Source: Lasiosphaeria ovina
Lineage: Eukaryota; Ascomycota; Sordariomycetes; Sordariales; Lasiosphaeriaceae
Length of the DNA stretch: 64,000 nucleotides
NCBI GenBank assembly: GCA_033439765.1
Contig: JAULSN010000001.1
Coordinates: 2,666,001-2,730,000, forward strand
Reading direction: 5' to 3'
The notes beneath the pieces were generated by a model. It was not told the DNA's origin. It searched no databases and was given only the letters and a program-made list of their open reading frames with translations. Made by a program: the position numbers and the translations under genes. Position 1 is the first letter of the stretch. Each line of letters begins with the position of its first letter. This document shows, one piece after another, positions 36,050-47,500 of the stretch.

Positions 36050-37000
36050 GGAGTGATTGGCTGGGCTCCGTTGAGCCGCGTATTTACTCCCAGTACGAGA
36101 TATACGGCTAGATACGTACAGGATATAAAGTTTATAACTCCTCTCCGAGGACACGTGATTTGTGAAATGTGGTTTATTCATCATGGGGGCTATCTAGTCC
36201 ACGTCGAGGCTACAACCCGCGTTATATTATTTTGTTGTTCTTCTCTATTTCACAACCGTACTAGCGATCACTTTCAATCGCTCCAACCATTCCTTTATAT
36301 CGTCGAACAGTCCCCAGAGCAGTCGTTCAGGAACTACTTCTTATCGCTATCCGTCTTTATTTCCTACTCTTCCGCACTCTATATACGCTATCCGAATTCT
36401 ATCAATTCGAATAGATCTTATTTATCAATATCTTCGTTAATATCGATATTAACAGCGCTTTTCACCTCACCGACGAGCTTCTCACGTACCCAATTCCTCT
36501 TCGGCAAGGGTAGGCCAAGGAAATTTATTTTCGTTCTACGCCCAGGGCGCACCGGCACCGTATACGTCTTCATAATCTAGATTTAGTAAGCTTCGTCCGA
36601 ATACCTCCCTTTTCCAGCGCGTACGATAGATTGGAACGTACCGGTTGTACCAGTTAGGCCGCGTCAAGTATATACTTATAGTTGATTTAATAGGTTTGAT
36701 TAATCTAGTGGATTTGGGTAAGGACTAGAAGGTATATGAAAGACCCTTTCGTCAATTGCAGCATTCTTATTCTATTTATACTCGTGCCGGCCGCTCAAGT
36801 TTGACACCACGGCACGGCGTGAGTCTTCTCGGTCGCCATTTTCTCCTAAACAAGAACATCGAGGCATAGATCCTTAAGCTCTATGATAAGAAGGCTAACG
36901 TGGATACCAGAACGAAATATAAAGACAGATATACCAAATATCGCTACTCCGTAGTCTTCTTAAGCTAGCTGGTGGAAGGGTGGATAATGAGTCCAAATCG
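36050..37000. repeat. AT-rich tract resembling RIP-mutated repeat relic
   Basis: Base composition drops sharply to AT-rich and TpA is frequent (for example ATATACGCTA, TATCGATATTAA, TAGATACGTA), unlike the GC-rich genes on both sides. Reverse-strand reading gives frames cut by many TAG/TAA stops. This is the usual appearance of repeats hit by repeat-induced point mutation in Sordariomycetes. I cannot identify the original element. The 175-codon plus-strand frame at 36053-36580 is low in coding character. Confidence 0.5.
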
Positions 37001-37261
37001 ACGATAACTTCAATTTGCTTTGAGTTGGGTTTCAAAATGACCGATTTGCGCGGCTTCCAGAGCCCGATTTACGCAGTTGAGTTTCCAACATTTGAGTTGT
37101 TGCCGAGGCTGTTTTAAACTGGCGCTTGCAACCAACAGCAGCCAATTCCCAGCGAGCGGACTTATGTCACCACCCCGTGGATTGTCCAAGACAGTTAGTT
37201 CTACATTGATAACTCCTCCGAGTTTCACGGCATTTTTGTCCTCCGGACGAGATAAGAAGAT

Positions 37262-37575
37262 GGCCGACCGCCTCGACAAGAAGCTAAAGATAGACGACTT
37301 TAGTAAGCCGTCGGAGAGTTCCCCAATTCCATACACGTAAAGAAGTCAACAGACAAGGTCAAGCTGTCTAGAGTGATGGCGCCACCAACGACTACATACG
37401 AGCTTACCAAGCGGGGTTTACGCGGCGGCGCGCGCCAGCGCGGCCGGCTGTCTGGGCTACGACGGCGTCTTCGGCTGCACCAACCGCGGCTTCTGCGGCC
37501 TGGCCGGCGAGCTGGGCTACGACAAGTGGCGCCCCATCAACGGCTGCTTCCTCATCGGGCGGCAGAGCGGCCGTC
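37262..37575 (+). pseudogene. Coding-like fragment antisense to the Clr5 gene 3' end
   Basis: An ATG at 37262 gives MADRLDKKLKIDDFSKPSES, ended by TAA at 37340; another frame then reads VKKSTDKVKLSRVMAPPTTT, and a third gives GCLGYDGVFGCTNRGFCGLA followed by GELGYDKWRPINGCFLIG up to about 37565. The last piece uses C or G at nearly every third position on the plus strand, the hallmark of a real coding strand here, whereas the opposite strand, read as the end of the Clr5 protein, gives an Ala-rich tail. It therefore looks like a broken piece of another gene, with cysteines, that abuts or has been fused to the Clr5 gene. I do not recognise the family. Confidence 0.4.
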
Positions 37576-39245
37576 CACATTTCCCGGACTTCTCGCGCCG
37601 ACTCGTGCTTGCCGCTATCCAGTAGCCACTGCTCCAGAACGACGCAACTGTCGACAAAGCTATCGATGTCTGTGACATCATTGTTGCGAAGCGTCTCAAC
37701 CGCACCCTTCATGTATTGCTCGGCCACCTCATCCGCACCTTGGCTGTGGTGTATCCAAGCCAGACTGTACTGACCGTAGAATCGATGCCAGAAGGTCTGG
37801 TCGCCCCCCTGTTCCGCCCGTTTCAGGAGCAGCTCGAATCGCCTCCGAGGTTTGTCCATCGAAGTCTTTAGCACAGAGGCTTCCTCGTATTCGAGTTCGG
37901 CGAGGTCGTCTAGGAAGTCGAGAGTTTTCCAGTCGCACTCCCCGAAGTGCGCTTCGTACTGCCGCACGCCACGTTCGGCGTTTTGGATCAACGACGTGTA
38001 TGCCAAATTGCCGCTGGATCCCAGATACGTAGCTGTCGAGGTCCAGCTCCGCACCGCAAAGTAGCTGTCCTTGCCGAAGATCAGGGATGTTGCGTCGATA
38101 TGGCAAAGCAAGGCCGATGTCGCCGTCGGAACGAGACAATCGATGTCGCACTCATGCAATTGTGCAAGAAAGTGGCCGAGGGGCTGCGCCGCAGAACGGC
38201 CGTACTCCCTGGAGAGGCAGGCTGCCTGTTTGACAAGGCATTTTGTAGCCTTGAGCCATCCCGAGCCCAGAATCACTGTCAAGCGCAGCAGGTCCTGAAC
38301 TAATTCCGATGCACCATCCCGGACACTGCTCTCCAGCTCTACTCCGAGCTTGCGGAGAACCCGTCCGGCTGACTGGAAGTCCTTGGAATTCAACATCCTT
38401 CTGCAAGTCATAGCCGTGGGGGCGAGCGTCGGGGGTACGCCTGCCAGGCGTAGTTCTTCCCTTCTCTTGGTGGTCATGTTGTCGGAACCAAACTGGGCAA
38501 AGGCGGAGTCGCGGGTGGCCCTGAGAAGCAGCTCAGAATGCCGATAGAAGTCCGGGGAGAACGAAGCGGCCGGGGAAGGCGTGCGATAGCTGATATGGCA
38601 GGCCAGAGCCGCCGAGCCAGAGGCCGCGGCGGCCTTCGTGAAGGCGGCCGGATTCAGCTTCTTGCGCCGCAGATATGTTTCGATCCGTTTGTTGCTTACC
38701 GGCTGTCCGTTGTTGAGGAACTGGGTCGTCTTGCCTTCTTCTTGGCGTTGCTTCTTGAGCGCCATCATGGACCGCACGTCGCGCTCCCTGTTGTTCTTGA
38801 CGAAACCCCACTGCTTGAACCGCTTCTTGTACATGCTGGCACTGAGGGCGGAATAACGTTAGTACACATCGTAAAGGCATCAGAGGGTCGGAAGTGGCGC
38901 TTACGTGGCGTGAAAGCCGAATTCCTCGCCCATGGTGGCAATGACTTTGCGTAGGGGCTCATCCTGGTCCAGGTAGAGACGTTTGATCCTGGACCTGTGC
39001 TGGTTCCATTCCTCCAAGCTCGGTGGAGGCTTTGGGGATGGAGCAGTCGGAGCCGACTCGGACGCCGGAAGAGGCGGTGCATGGGTCTGGGGTTGGGCGA
39101 ACGGGGCGGCATCGTCGACGAGCATCGCGTCGTCATCGTGCAAAGGCCAGAGGAGAGACATAAGAGCGTCGTGATCGGCGCCACCCCATATCGGGGGAGG
39201 CTCAAACCAATGTCCAGCCCCGTCGGTATCGGTGAACTGGTCCAT
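37404..39245 (-). CDS. Clr5-domain protein
   Basis: Two exons, 39245-38905 and 38841-37404, 592 aa as read. The 63-bp intron (donor GTAAGC, branch TACTAAC, acceptor CCTCAG) falls inside the Clr5 domain and joins GEEFGFHAT to ASMYKKRFKQWGFVKN. The domain spans residues ~80-135 (WNQHRSRIKRLYLDQDEPL, KQWGFVKNN) and is followed by a basic segment. The family is widespread in filamentous ascomycetes, often expanded and poorly characterised; the domain is thought to bind nucleic acid, named after fission yeast Clr5. The middle region (LLRLTVILGSGWLKATKCLV, AERGVRQYEAHFGECDWKTL) looks helical and TPR-like. The last ~45 residues are Ala/Gly-rich and overlap an antisense coding-like fragment, so the true C-terminus may have been lost and replaced. 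Confidence 0.85.
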
Positions 39246-40079
39246 CTGGAGGGGAGAGGACGGGATGCAGCCAAGGATGTAACTGTACGGCCGGGCAAGT
39301 GGATTAGATTACACGAGGATGGTAGAATGGGGTTATCTCGCTCGCGTCTCTGGCCATGGCCATGAAGGTGGGGGTCTCGGCCAAATAAATAGGCCTGAAA
39401 TTGTTCGAGTCCAGAGCCTCACCCTCAAATGGGAACCTCAATTGAAGCGGTCTGGCTCGCTGCAGGTGGCTGCACACCACGAAGGTGCCGTGCAGATGCG
39501 GCTTCCAGCCAGATATCCGATTGCATGCTGGCATCCGTCAGAAGTGCCTTGTCGATGACGGAGGATCGGCCGCGGGCGGATTCGGGACGGGGCTTCACCT
39601 TTGGCACGAAGCACAGTGGTGCTGGGGCGGGGGGCAGGCCTTACCGCCTCATTATTCTCCTGGATTGATCCCGATTGGCGTCTTCAAAGTTCCTACCATC
39701 TTGACGGCTACCTTGTCGGTTCCTGTCCCTCCTATAGCCGTCTACATTGCGGCTTTAGGAGGATTGGGGTTGGGACACCGAGCCTCGCACGGACGGTTCC
39801 CAGCATGGCCGCCAAATTGCGGGGTTTCGAAAATGAGGCTGTCCGCAGTCTTGCAGTACCCAGGCGCTGTGAACAGCCGGTCATTGGACGAGAGCCCCGA
39901 CGACTCTCACTACGAGTTATCAACGGCTAACGGGCTTGCTCGATGCAGTTATACGTTAGAAATGAATGATGGATAGAGCAACTAAATGGGAGGAATAGAA
40001 GTGAATTGGCTCTCTGAGTTCCTCAATCTACTTCGCCTTGCCCCTCTCGTCTTCTGATCCCTGGCGGAATTCCTATTTC
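39246..40079. other. Promoter side of the Clr5 gene, no gene seen
   Basis: Short overlapping frames only. Presumed promoter of the reverse-strand Clr5 gene. Confidence 0.45.
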
Positions 40080-40893
40080 TTAAATCTCCAAAGGAGTGTG
40101 GTTTTGAGGTGGTCTCCCGCCTCATCACTTCGAGTACATACGTGAGCCACCTCCCCAAGACCGGTAATCCCAGAAGAACCGGGCCGCCCACGGGAGATGC
40201 TCCGGGTGGTTGACGACATTTGACCGCACGACACTAGGGGAGGTGTGCAGAAAACTAACCCGCGGATACTGCGCCGCTAGCTTTTCTAGAAACAGCGTCG
40301 TATATGTCATGACAGCGCCGATACTGGCCATGGCGTCCGCGTGCGCCGGCTCCGTGAGCCCCAAATCACCGGTAAACACTTCCCCTCCGCCGCGCGCACT
40401 AACACTAACCACTATGACGAGCCTCCCCGCTGGCGCGCTCAAGCAGTCAGCGGCAGCAGGTCCAGCACGAACCGCATGCGCGAGAAGAAGCATATGGTGA
40501 CGAGCCTGTCTAAACCCTCCTCAGGCGATATGCTGGGAGCGTGGAAGGGGGAGAGGTAGAGCAGATCGAGTTTACCTTGCCCCTCTGGCAAGAGGATCTG
40601 GCGCGCAGCGTGGTGCGCGCGTTGGAGACGAGAGTGAGGTCGTCGCACTCCACGGGGATGTAGGTGCTGTCGGGGTTGATGGATTGTAGCTCGACGATGA
40701 CGGTGGTCAAGAGGGCAGGGCTGCGACCGACAATGTAGATTTTGGGTGTGCTTGTGTGCGTACCGAGTGGTTTCAAAAAGCCGTGGCCGGTGCCGTGGGT
40801 GCCGCCGACTACCACGGTACGGCGGCGCGAGGCGATGCGTTGGCGTGCTCGACGTCGGAGAGCTTGACCGTTTTATTACTTTCTTGTCCATTT
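40080..40893 (-). pseudogene. Short-chain dehydrogenase pseudogene, multiply frameshifted
   Basis: Read on the minus strand, pieces of one SDR-like protein appear in order but in different frames: KLSDVEHANA, then VVVGGTHGTGHGFLK (a Rossmann Gly-rich loop), PKIYIVGRSPALL, PDSTYIPVECDDLTLVSNA, then in a second frame LPEGQGKLDLLYLSPFHAP and FSRMRFVLDLLPLTA, then in a third LVIVVSVSARGGGEVF and PRVSFLHTSPSVVRSNVV, ending ARFFWDY; further matching scraps (GRWLTYVLEV, DEAGDHL) follow in other frames. At least four indels separate them (near 40845, 40605, 40440 and 40155). Fungal relatives are ~330-residue NAD(P)-dependent SDRs, often near secondary metabolism genes. Decay is by small indels, not by RIP-type substitutions. 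No function is possible for the full protein. Confidence 0.82.
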
Positions 40894-41541
40894 CGCTAAC
40901 CTAACCCTACGAGTTACGCACCCTGCCGTCTTTGTTGACTGCGTATCCGTAACGGCGCGGATTACCATACCGTTTTCCAAAACCAGTAGAAAGTACGAGT
41001 GTTCAAAAGCTGAACGTTTGACACGACACTGGAATCTCATGGGTTTCTAGATAATACCAAATAAAGTTATTTGACTTGCTTATACATATAGTGATAGTGC
41101 GTGCGTGGTGATGGGAATTAGCCGTTTCACTCAGGTGATAAATCTAACTCGTGGAAGTCTCTCCTAGTCTGGTAGACGAAAGAAAATATTAAAGAAAATA
41201 TATGCATTAATAATACGAAGAGCAAAGCAACAAGGCAGAATACATCCTCAGCGGTTATACAGGTACTTCTTTCCGTCGAGTGTGTTGCTGAATAGGGGAC
41301 GGGCACCAGCTTCACGATGAACAACACTTGGAAAGTGCCTTGAGAAGGGGCACAAAGTATGGCGCGGAAGAGAATCCTCGCGGTAATTTCTTTCTCTCGG
41401 TTCTCTCTCGGCTCGAAAAGTGCATGTTGCTGCATCCTATAACGTGACATGAAGCCTCCTTTCTCCCTCACATAATTTCATCAATAAATACAAGAAATGC
41501 AAGGACATGGCGGATAGCGCGAGCCTTTCAGAGTCTGGGTG
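40894..41541. other. Intergenic, AT-rich, 3' side of the beta-glucosidase gene
   Basis: No gene seen. From about 41060 to 41240 the DNA is AT-rich (TAAAGAAAATATATGCATTAA). A telomere-like CTAACCTAACCCTA lies near 40898. Confidence 0.5.
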
Positions 41542-44500
41542 TTAAAAGACCCAAGTAAAAGACTCCTTGACGTCAAACGAAACAGAGTATCTAAGAAAGC
41601 AATTATCAATTGTCAGCGCAGCTCCAAGCAGATATAAAACGCCGAGAAGACCCGGGGGAAGGAGGGGGGGGTTGCACGTGCTTGATGTCTGCAGCCGATG
41701 CGCCAACCAGCACCTTGAAGGTGCCCTCTTCGGCAATCCATCTCTGGATCGATGTGTCGTAGTACCCGACGGCGTACTTGTCGAGCTGTATCCGTAGATG
41801 CTTTGTCTCGCCGGGCTCGAGAGCGGCCTTCTCGAACGCCACCAGCTCCTTTTCCGGCCGCGGAAGCCTGCATCTCTCGTCCCGCACGTAGACCTGCACC
41901 GTCTCCAACCCAGCCACGTCCCCGACGTTGCTGATGGCGACAACGAGCTCGATGCTTTCACCCTGTGCCAGTACCTTGGAGCTCAGAGATGGCCGTCCGT
42001 ACTCAAAGGTCGTGTACGACAGGCCGTGGCCGAAGGGGAAGAGAGGTTCGACTTTGACGCGGTCGTAATGCCGATATCCAATGTAAAGCCCCTCTCCGTA
42101 AACCACCTCCAAGTTCTCGCCCGGCCAGTTGTGATATGCCGGGGCGTCTTCGAGCCGCTTAGGGAATGTGCACTACAGCAACAAGTCAGCACACGTGCGG
42201 TGTGATACGAACAGTCACATCGCAAGAGACAAACATACCGGCAATTTGCCGCTAGGGTTCTTGAGACCAAAGAGAACGTCGGCGAGGGCGTTGCCGGCTT
42301 CCTGCCCCTGATACCAAGCCTGAATGATTGCCGAGGCCTTGTCAGACCAGGGCATAGTCACTGGCGAGCCAGATTGGTTGACGACAACAGTCCTCGGGTT
42401 GGCCTTGATGACGGCCTCCACCAGGCGGTCCTGACTCCCGTCCGACGGCAGGTCCATGGTTTGGCGGTCATATCCCTCCGACTCCCACTCGGCATCCAGG
42501 CCGACAACCACGACGGCCACATCTGCCGCCTTCGCAGCGTCCACGGCTTCTTGGAGATAGTCGATCTGGTCCTCTTCCTTGAAGCCGATTCTGCAGCCGC
42601 CGTACTTGTGGGTAATGCCGATTTCTTTCTGCTTGAAGAACGGCCGCAACTCGTTTGTCATCTCAATGCGCAGCTCAACAGGTTTTCCGGCTTCCATTTC
42701 AACGTTGACCAGATAGTCGACTGAGCCGTCGAACATTGCCTCGCCTTCCTCTGTCCAGTCCCAGAGATCCAGGGTCGGCTTGCCATCGACCAGGAGTCTG
42801 CCCGGACCCACAGACATGAAAGAAATGGTATGTGTCCCGGTGCTTGTCGGGGTCAAGTTCGCCGTCACGACTGCCGACCACTCGGGGCCAACCTGGGCCA
42901 CAGGGGCCGAGTCCCAGAGGAAAAGATCCGTGTTGATACGCCGCTGGATCACGATTGGTTCGCCCTCGAACCTGTCACCCTTGAACCACTCAATCGTAAC
43001 GCCTTGCTTCCCAGACTTGTCGACGCAAAATGGTGATGCAAGAGGAAGCCACTTGTGGGTGTGGCATCCTATGGCGTATGTGACTGGCTGCCGGGCAACC
43101 TTCTGGATGCTGTCAAAGGGTAGCGTGTTATAGTACGGGTTCAGGCTTGCACTGCCACCTCCACCAGCGATTGCCCTCTTCGCATTGGGCCCAATGATGG
43201 CTACCTTTGTGGTCCTCGGATTGATGGGTAGGAGTGCCCCTTCGTTTTTGAGAAGTGTCAGTCCCTGTACACCAGCCTCCCGAATGAGATTTCTCGTCTC
43301 TTCGCGGTTGTCTTCTTTCTCTTCGGCCTCGACCGACATGTCGTTCCCTTTGGTACGCTCTACAAGAGTGAGAACGTTTTCAACTGCGCGATCGATATGG
43401 TCCTGGGTGATCTTCCCGTCCTCGAGGGCCTTGACGAGTTTCTCAAACCGCCATTTGGCGGAGAAGGGAAACTCAATATCGCAGCCGACTTTGAGCGACT
43501 CAGCCGTCGAGTTCAAGCCGGTCCAGTCTGTGATGACAGTGCTGGGAAGAATAGGTTAGTCCAATCCCTCAGTAATTGTGTTGTTCTCCAGTCAGCTCGC
43601 TACTCACCCATCATACCCCCACTCCCCACGGAGGACGTCCTTCAGGATAAACTTGTTCATGTCCGAGTGAACACCATTCACAAGATTGTACGATGTCATG
43701 ATTGCCCAGGGCTTTGCTTCACGGACAGCAATCTCGAATGGGCGCAAGTACAGCTCACGAAGCGCCCGTTCCGATATCACCGAGTTGACGGTTAATCTGT
43801 TTGTCTCTTGCTCGTTGCCAACAAAATCTGTCCGGTCAAGTCAACCTCAATAAGAGCTCGGAAGATAATGGGTGACTGACGCTTGACGGTGGCAGCGATA
43901 CCTCCTTCCTGCAGGCCCTGGATGTACTGTGCTGCCAGCTTGCCGGTGAGGAGAGGGTCTTCGGAGAACGACTCGAAGTTCCTTCCTCCCAGCGGGTGTC
44001 TATGCAGACAAACGGTGGGTGCGAGGAGAATGTTGGCCGATCTAGCCTTGGCCTCCTCGGCAAGATGCTGGCCGACCTGGTGAAGAAGATCCTTGTTCCA
44101 TGTTGCTGCGAGCGAGATGCCGCAAGGAAATAGGGCGGCCTTCAGACGGCGGTTAACAAAAGTCAACAACTCCTTAGACGTAAAGCACAATTTCGAGACT
44201 AACCTTTGTACCGCCAACGAATATACCGCCTCGGGCGCCATTGGGCCCGTCACTTGTTTTCACAGCTGGAATATTCTTGGAAGGGATAGCTTTCGTCCTC
44301 CAGAAGTCTGCTGCTGTCAGGAGAGATATCTACCCCATGTTAGCACTCCCACCCTGTGTTAGTCTAAAGCGGCATGGGGTAAACACGCACCTTTTCTTCC
44401 TGGGTCAATGTGGCTACTTTTTGTCTTGCTAACAGCCTCTTGTCTTTCGGGGGACCACTTTGATGAAAGGGGCTATCTGGAGGTGAGAACTCGGTATCTG

Positions 44501-44594
44501 GCGTTGTATTGGTGTCGATGCTGCCGGCCGGCGAGGCATTATGGACAGCATCACGCTCAATATCGAGGCTTGACACGGGGGCGAGTAAGGCCAT
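41542..44594 (-). CDS. GH3 beta-glucosidase with PA14 insert, intracellular type
   Basis: Seven exons: 44594-44391, 44329-44204, 44139-43881, 43827-43608, 43541-42239, 42172-41682 and 41590-41542, 883 aa. The ATG at 44594 (MALLAPVSS) is the first in frame; no signal peptide, so intracellular. Order: N-terminal GH3 barrel ([49 protein letters not shown], nucleophile Asp275 in TVITDWTG), PA14 domain (~residues 400-560, [28 protein letters not shown]), second GH3 domain ([18 protein letters not shown] with the acid/base Glu, [18 protein letters not shown]) and a fibronectin-III-like end ([15 protein letters not shown]). It hydrolyses beta-glucosides, probably cellobiose or plant glucosides taken up by the cell. 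Odd points: intron 2 uses an AAG acceptor; the last intron reads in frame only with a GC donor at 41681; GCDIEFP replaces the common GLDLEMP after the nucleophile. Confidence 0.9.
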
Positions 44595-47500
44595 CTCGAT
44601 GCCCCTTTTCACGTCCCGTGGAATATGTGTCCGGAGTGCGATTAGTGTGGTAGGTACGGCATACACTTTCGTGTCTGACTCTCGGCGAGCAACGTTGGAA
44701 GATATGCAGATCTATTATCTCAGTACGCACATTAAACCAGGCTGACAGCTGTTGCTTTTCAATGATGGATGCTATGATGAGATAGGGAGGCTAGAGATCT
44801 CAAATTGAACGGGAAAGGGAGCCTCTGGGTAGATATCATACGTCCGTTTGCCGAGAATCAACCGCTGGATCTGGATATGATCCGGCCGATGGTCCGATGG
44901 CGCTGGACAAAGAATAATACCAAGACCGGAGATGGTGCGAGGGACTAGGACAAACAAAGGAGGTCGTTTAGGAATAGACAAGCACTTGATCGGCTTTTTG
45001 GGGGGGATGACATATAAAAGATACCATGTTCCAAAGTCCCTCAATGTCGACGGGCGGCTCTACGGGGGGCTTATAGCCATGCTAAACAAGGATGTCGGCA
45101 AGGCGCCGCATCCGTGGGGAGTGGGATTAGGGACGACCTCGAGACTGTAGCTTCCTGCTCGATGCAGGCCAGCCGTGTGTCACTTGACAGTTTCTGTCCG
45201 CGATTCCCTTGATTATTCCCCTCGGGCGCAAATAGCCATATCGGTAGGAACGGACCGTGTGAGCGGTACCATTGTTTGGCCTACCTAGTGTAGGGCGAGA
45301 TATCCACATGCGTATTGCATAAGAGGACAAGCAATGAAAATTAGGCCGAGTGGGGGTGGAAACGTAAACCGTGGCTCTCGTGCAAGGCCTAGCTTCAGTG
45401 GTGTATTTCCAACATCCTTGATACCACGATGCGAAACAGCTTGCTGGGTCGACATGTCTCAATTCCGATGGCCTGGCCGAGGTATTCGACAAGTCCTCTC
45501 GGCTCTGGTATGTACTGGGCACGAAGCCACGGCCTCTGGCTGCCGGCAACAGGCTTTCGAGGCAAAGTAGTGATCGTCGAGCTGCAACGTGACACCATCT
45601 CATCCAAAGATGTTTCTAGGCTCTGCAGATCACCCAGCAAAAGCGGCTCCCCAACGGCGTGCCCGTTGAATATCCCCGACAATCCCCGTCAACTCGAGGA
45701 GAAGTGGATTCAGCCACCCTGGGCCAGCACAGCAACGCAATCCCTGTTAATGCAGCGGGGCGGCTCTCGGGTCCGTCGAACGGAGCCTTGGAATTCCATC
45801 ACCAACCTAGCCGTCGAGAGACGTGCGAATTTCGGATGGTTGAAGCATCTTGGGACTGAAAGTTCATCGGGACTGAAAGTTCGAATTGCAGCTGAGCTTG
45901 GCGAAGATGAATATCCGGGATTTCTCGTTACTCGATGGGTAATTATTGTGCATTCGCTCCGAAGCCAAGAGAGCTTGTCATTGTTTTCTGGTGCCTTTTT
46001 CATTCTCTTCTTGCCGCTCTGCACTGATTATTCCACAGAACGGCAGAATCTCCAGTGCAGATGATCGGCACGGCATGATAGTAAACGCGGCAGCGACAGG
46101 CAACAAGCGGCAGGCGACAGGCGACAGGCGACAGGTGGCAGAGAGCCATGGGATTCGCAGCTGAGAAATCAACGACCGTGGAAATAATACAGGCACTGCG
46201 ATGAAGTCGGAATGCGCAACCGAGGTTTCGCAAACATAGATCGTGGGGAAGAGCTGTCGGAAGCCGTGGGATGGGGCGGGACTCCGGCCCGGCTCCCTGG
46301 AGATGACGGGCTAATCACTGCGGATTGAACGTGATTTGCACGACATGGAACCCCGCGCGCCATTGCTATCTATGGAGCCGATACGGAAATGGATGGAGCC
46401 TATGGAGCAGATAGTCTAGCTGGGTATAGAGTAGACGGAGCAGGCAGGAGCCGCTGACGCCGCTGACAGCCGGCGAATCGGCAGCTCGACGACCTTTTGC
46501 AGTTTCCGGGAAGCCGAGCAGTAGATGGAGGTTCGATGGAGCATCGTTGGGAAGACTGTGTTACCAACTGGTCGGCAAACAGTCTGTATCCCAAGAACCG
46601 GATTTCCAGATAGTGGTTGATGCAACACAACCAGTAAAAGCGGAAATGCTCCGCAGCGGGACTCCCGGCTCGCCACTGCTCGTGAGGGAGAAGAGGGGGC
46701 AGGGCATACGAATGAATGCCTTGACCTGGCGAATGAAGCAAAGCGAGTTCCACGGAGACGATCCGATGCCAGCAAGCTGTCCGCTCGGCAGGACTCGGCG
46801 AGACAGGGCAGGGAGCCTCCGGAACAAAACCGTGGTCGGCCGTCCGATGTTCGTCATGTTGTAGCGAGTCGGACTTGGCATGTTGATGCGGCTGCGTCGT
46901 GTGCATGTTTGGTCTCTTGGGAAGAAAATGCCACAAGCAGCGGGCCGCCCTGAAGAGCGAATCGGAGAAATTTCTTGTTCAAGCCCCAGGAACGCGCCTT
47001 CCGTGCATGTTCGAAGGCTTCCCGTTGAGAGTTACAGCCCGTGTATTTTCCAGGGCAGGGAAGGTGCCAGCAGGAGCCTAAGGACTCGAAGTCTTCCATG
47101 CATGGACTCTAGTACCACCAGGTACATACATACCGCACGCAACGCACCTACCCGTAGTGTCACTACTCGCCATGGCAGCGACTTACCCGCATGGAGGTGC
47201 CATCGACGCTCTTTCCGTCTTCTTTCACACTACCCACCGTACTATGTAGGTACCTTGGCCATCACTTCATTTCTCTCTTAACACGAACGATTTGGCCCTG
47301 GCAGCACGGCAATGAGACTATGTGAAAATTATTGCCGATTGCGTCTCTACCGGTACTCTGGCCGTCTACAGCTTCCACGCAGACTAGGTTCATACCCGAC
47401 CATCCTACCTTGCCGTTGCCGTTGCCGTCGCGGCTATATCGACTGCCTCGATACCCGGGCGCTATCAACATCGTCTACCGTTTCGCATACCTAAGGTAAT

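Noticed and set aside
44595..44666. Extension of the beta-glucosidase start to 44666
   Set aside because: The codon there is GTG, not ATG; the first ATG in frame is at 44594.
45429..46064. 211-codon plus-strand frame
   Set aside because: No family, no codon bias, no splice partner; lies in a gene-free spacer.
46081..46140. Possible CRISPR-like array
   Set aside because: The units are 7-8 bases in direct tandem without unique spacers, and the genome is eukaryotic; it is a minisatellite.
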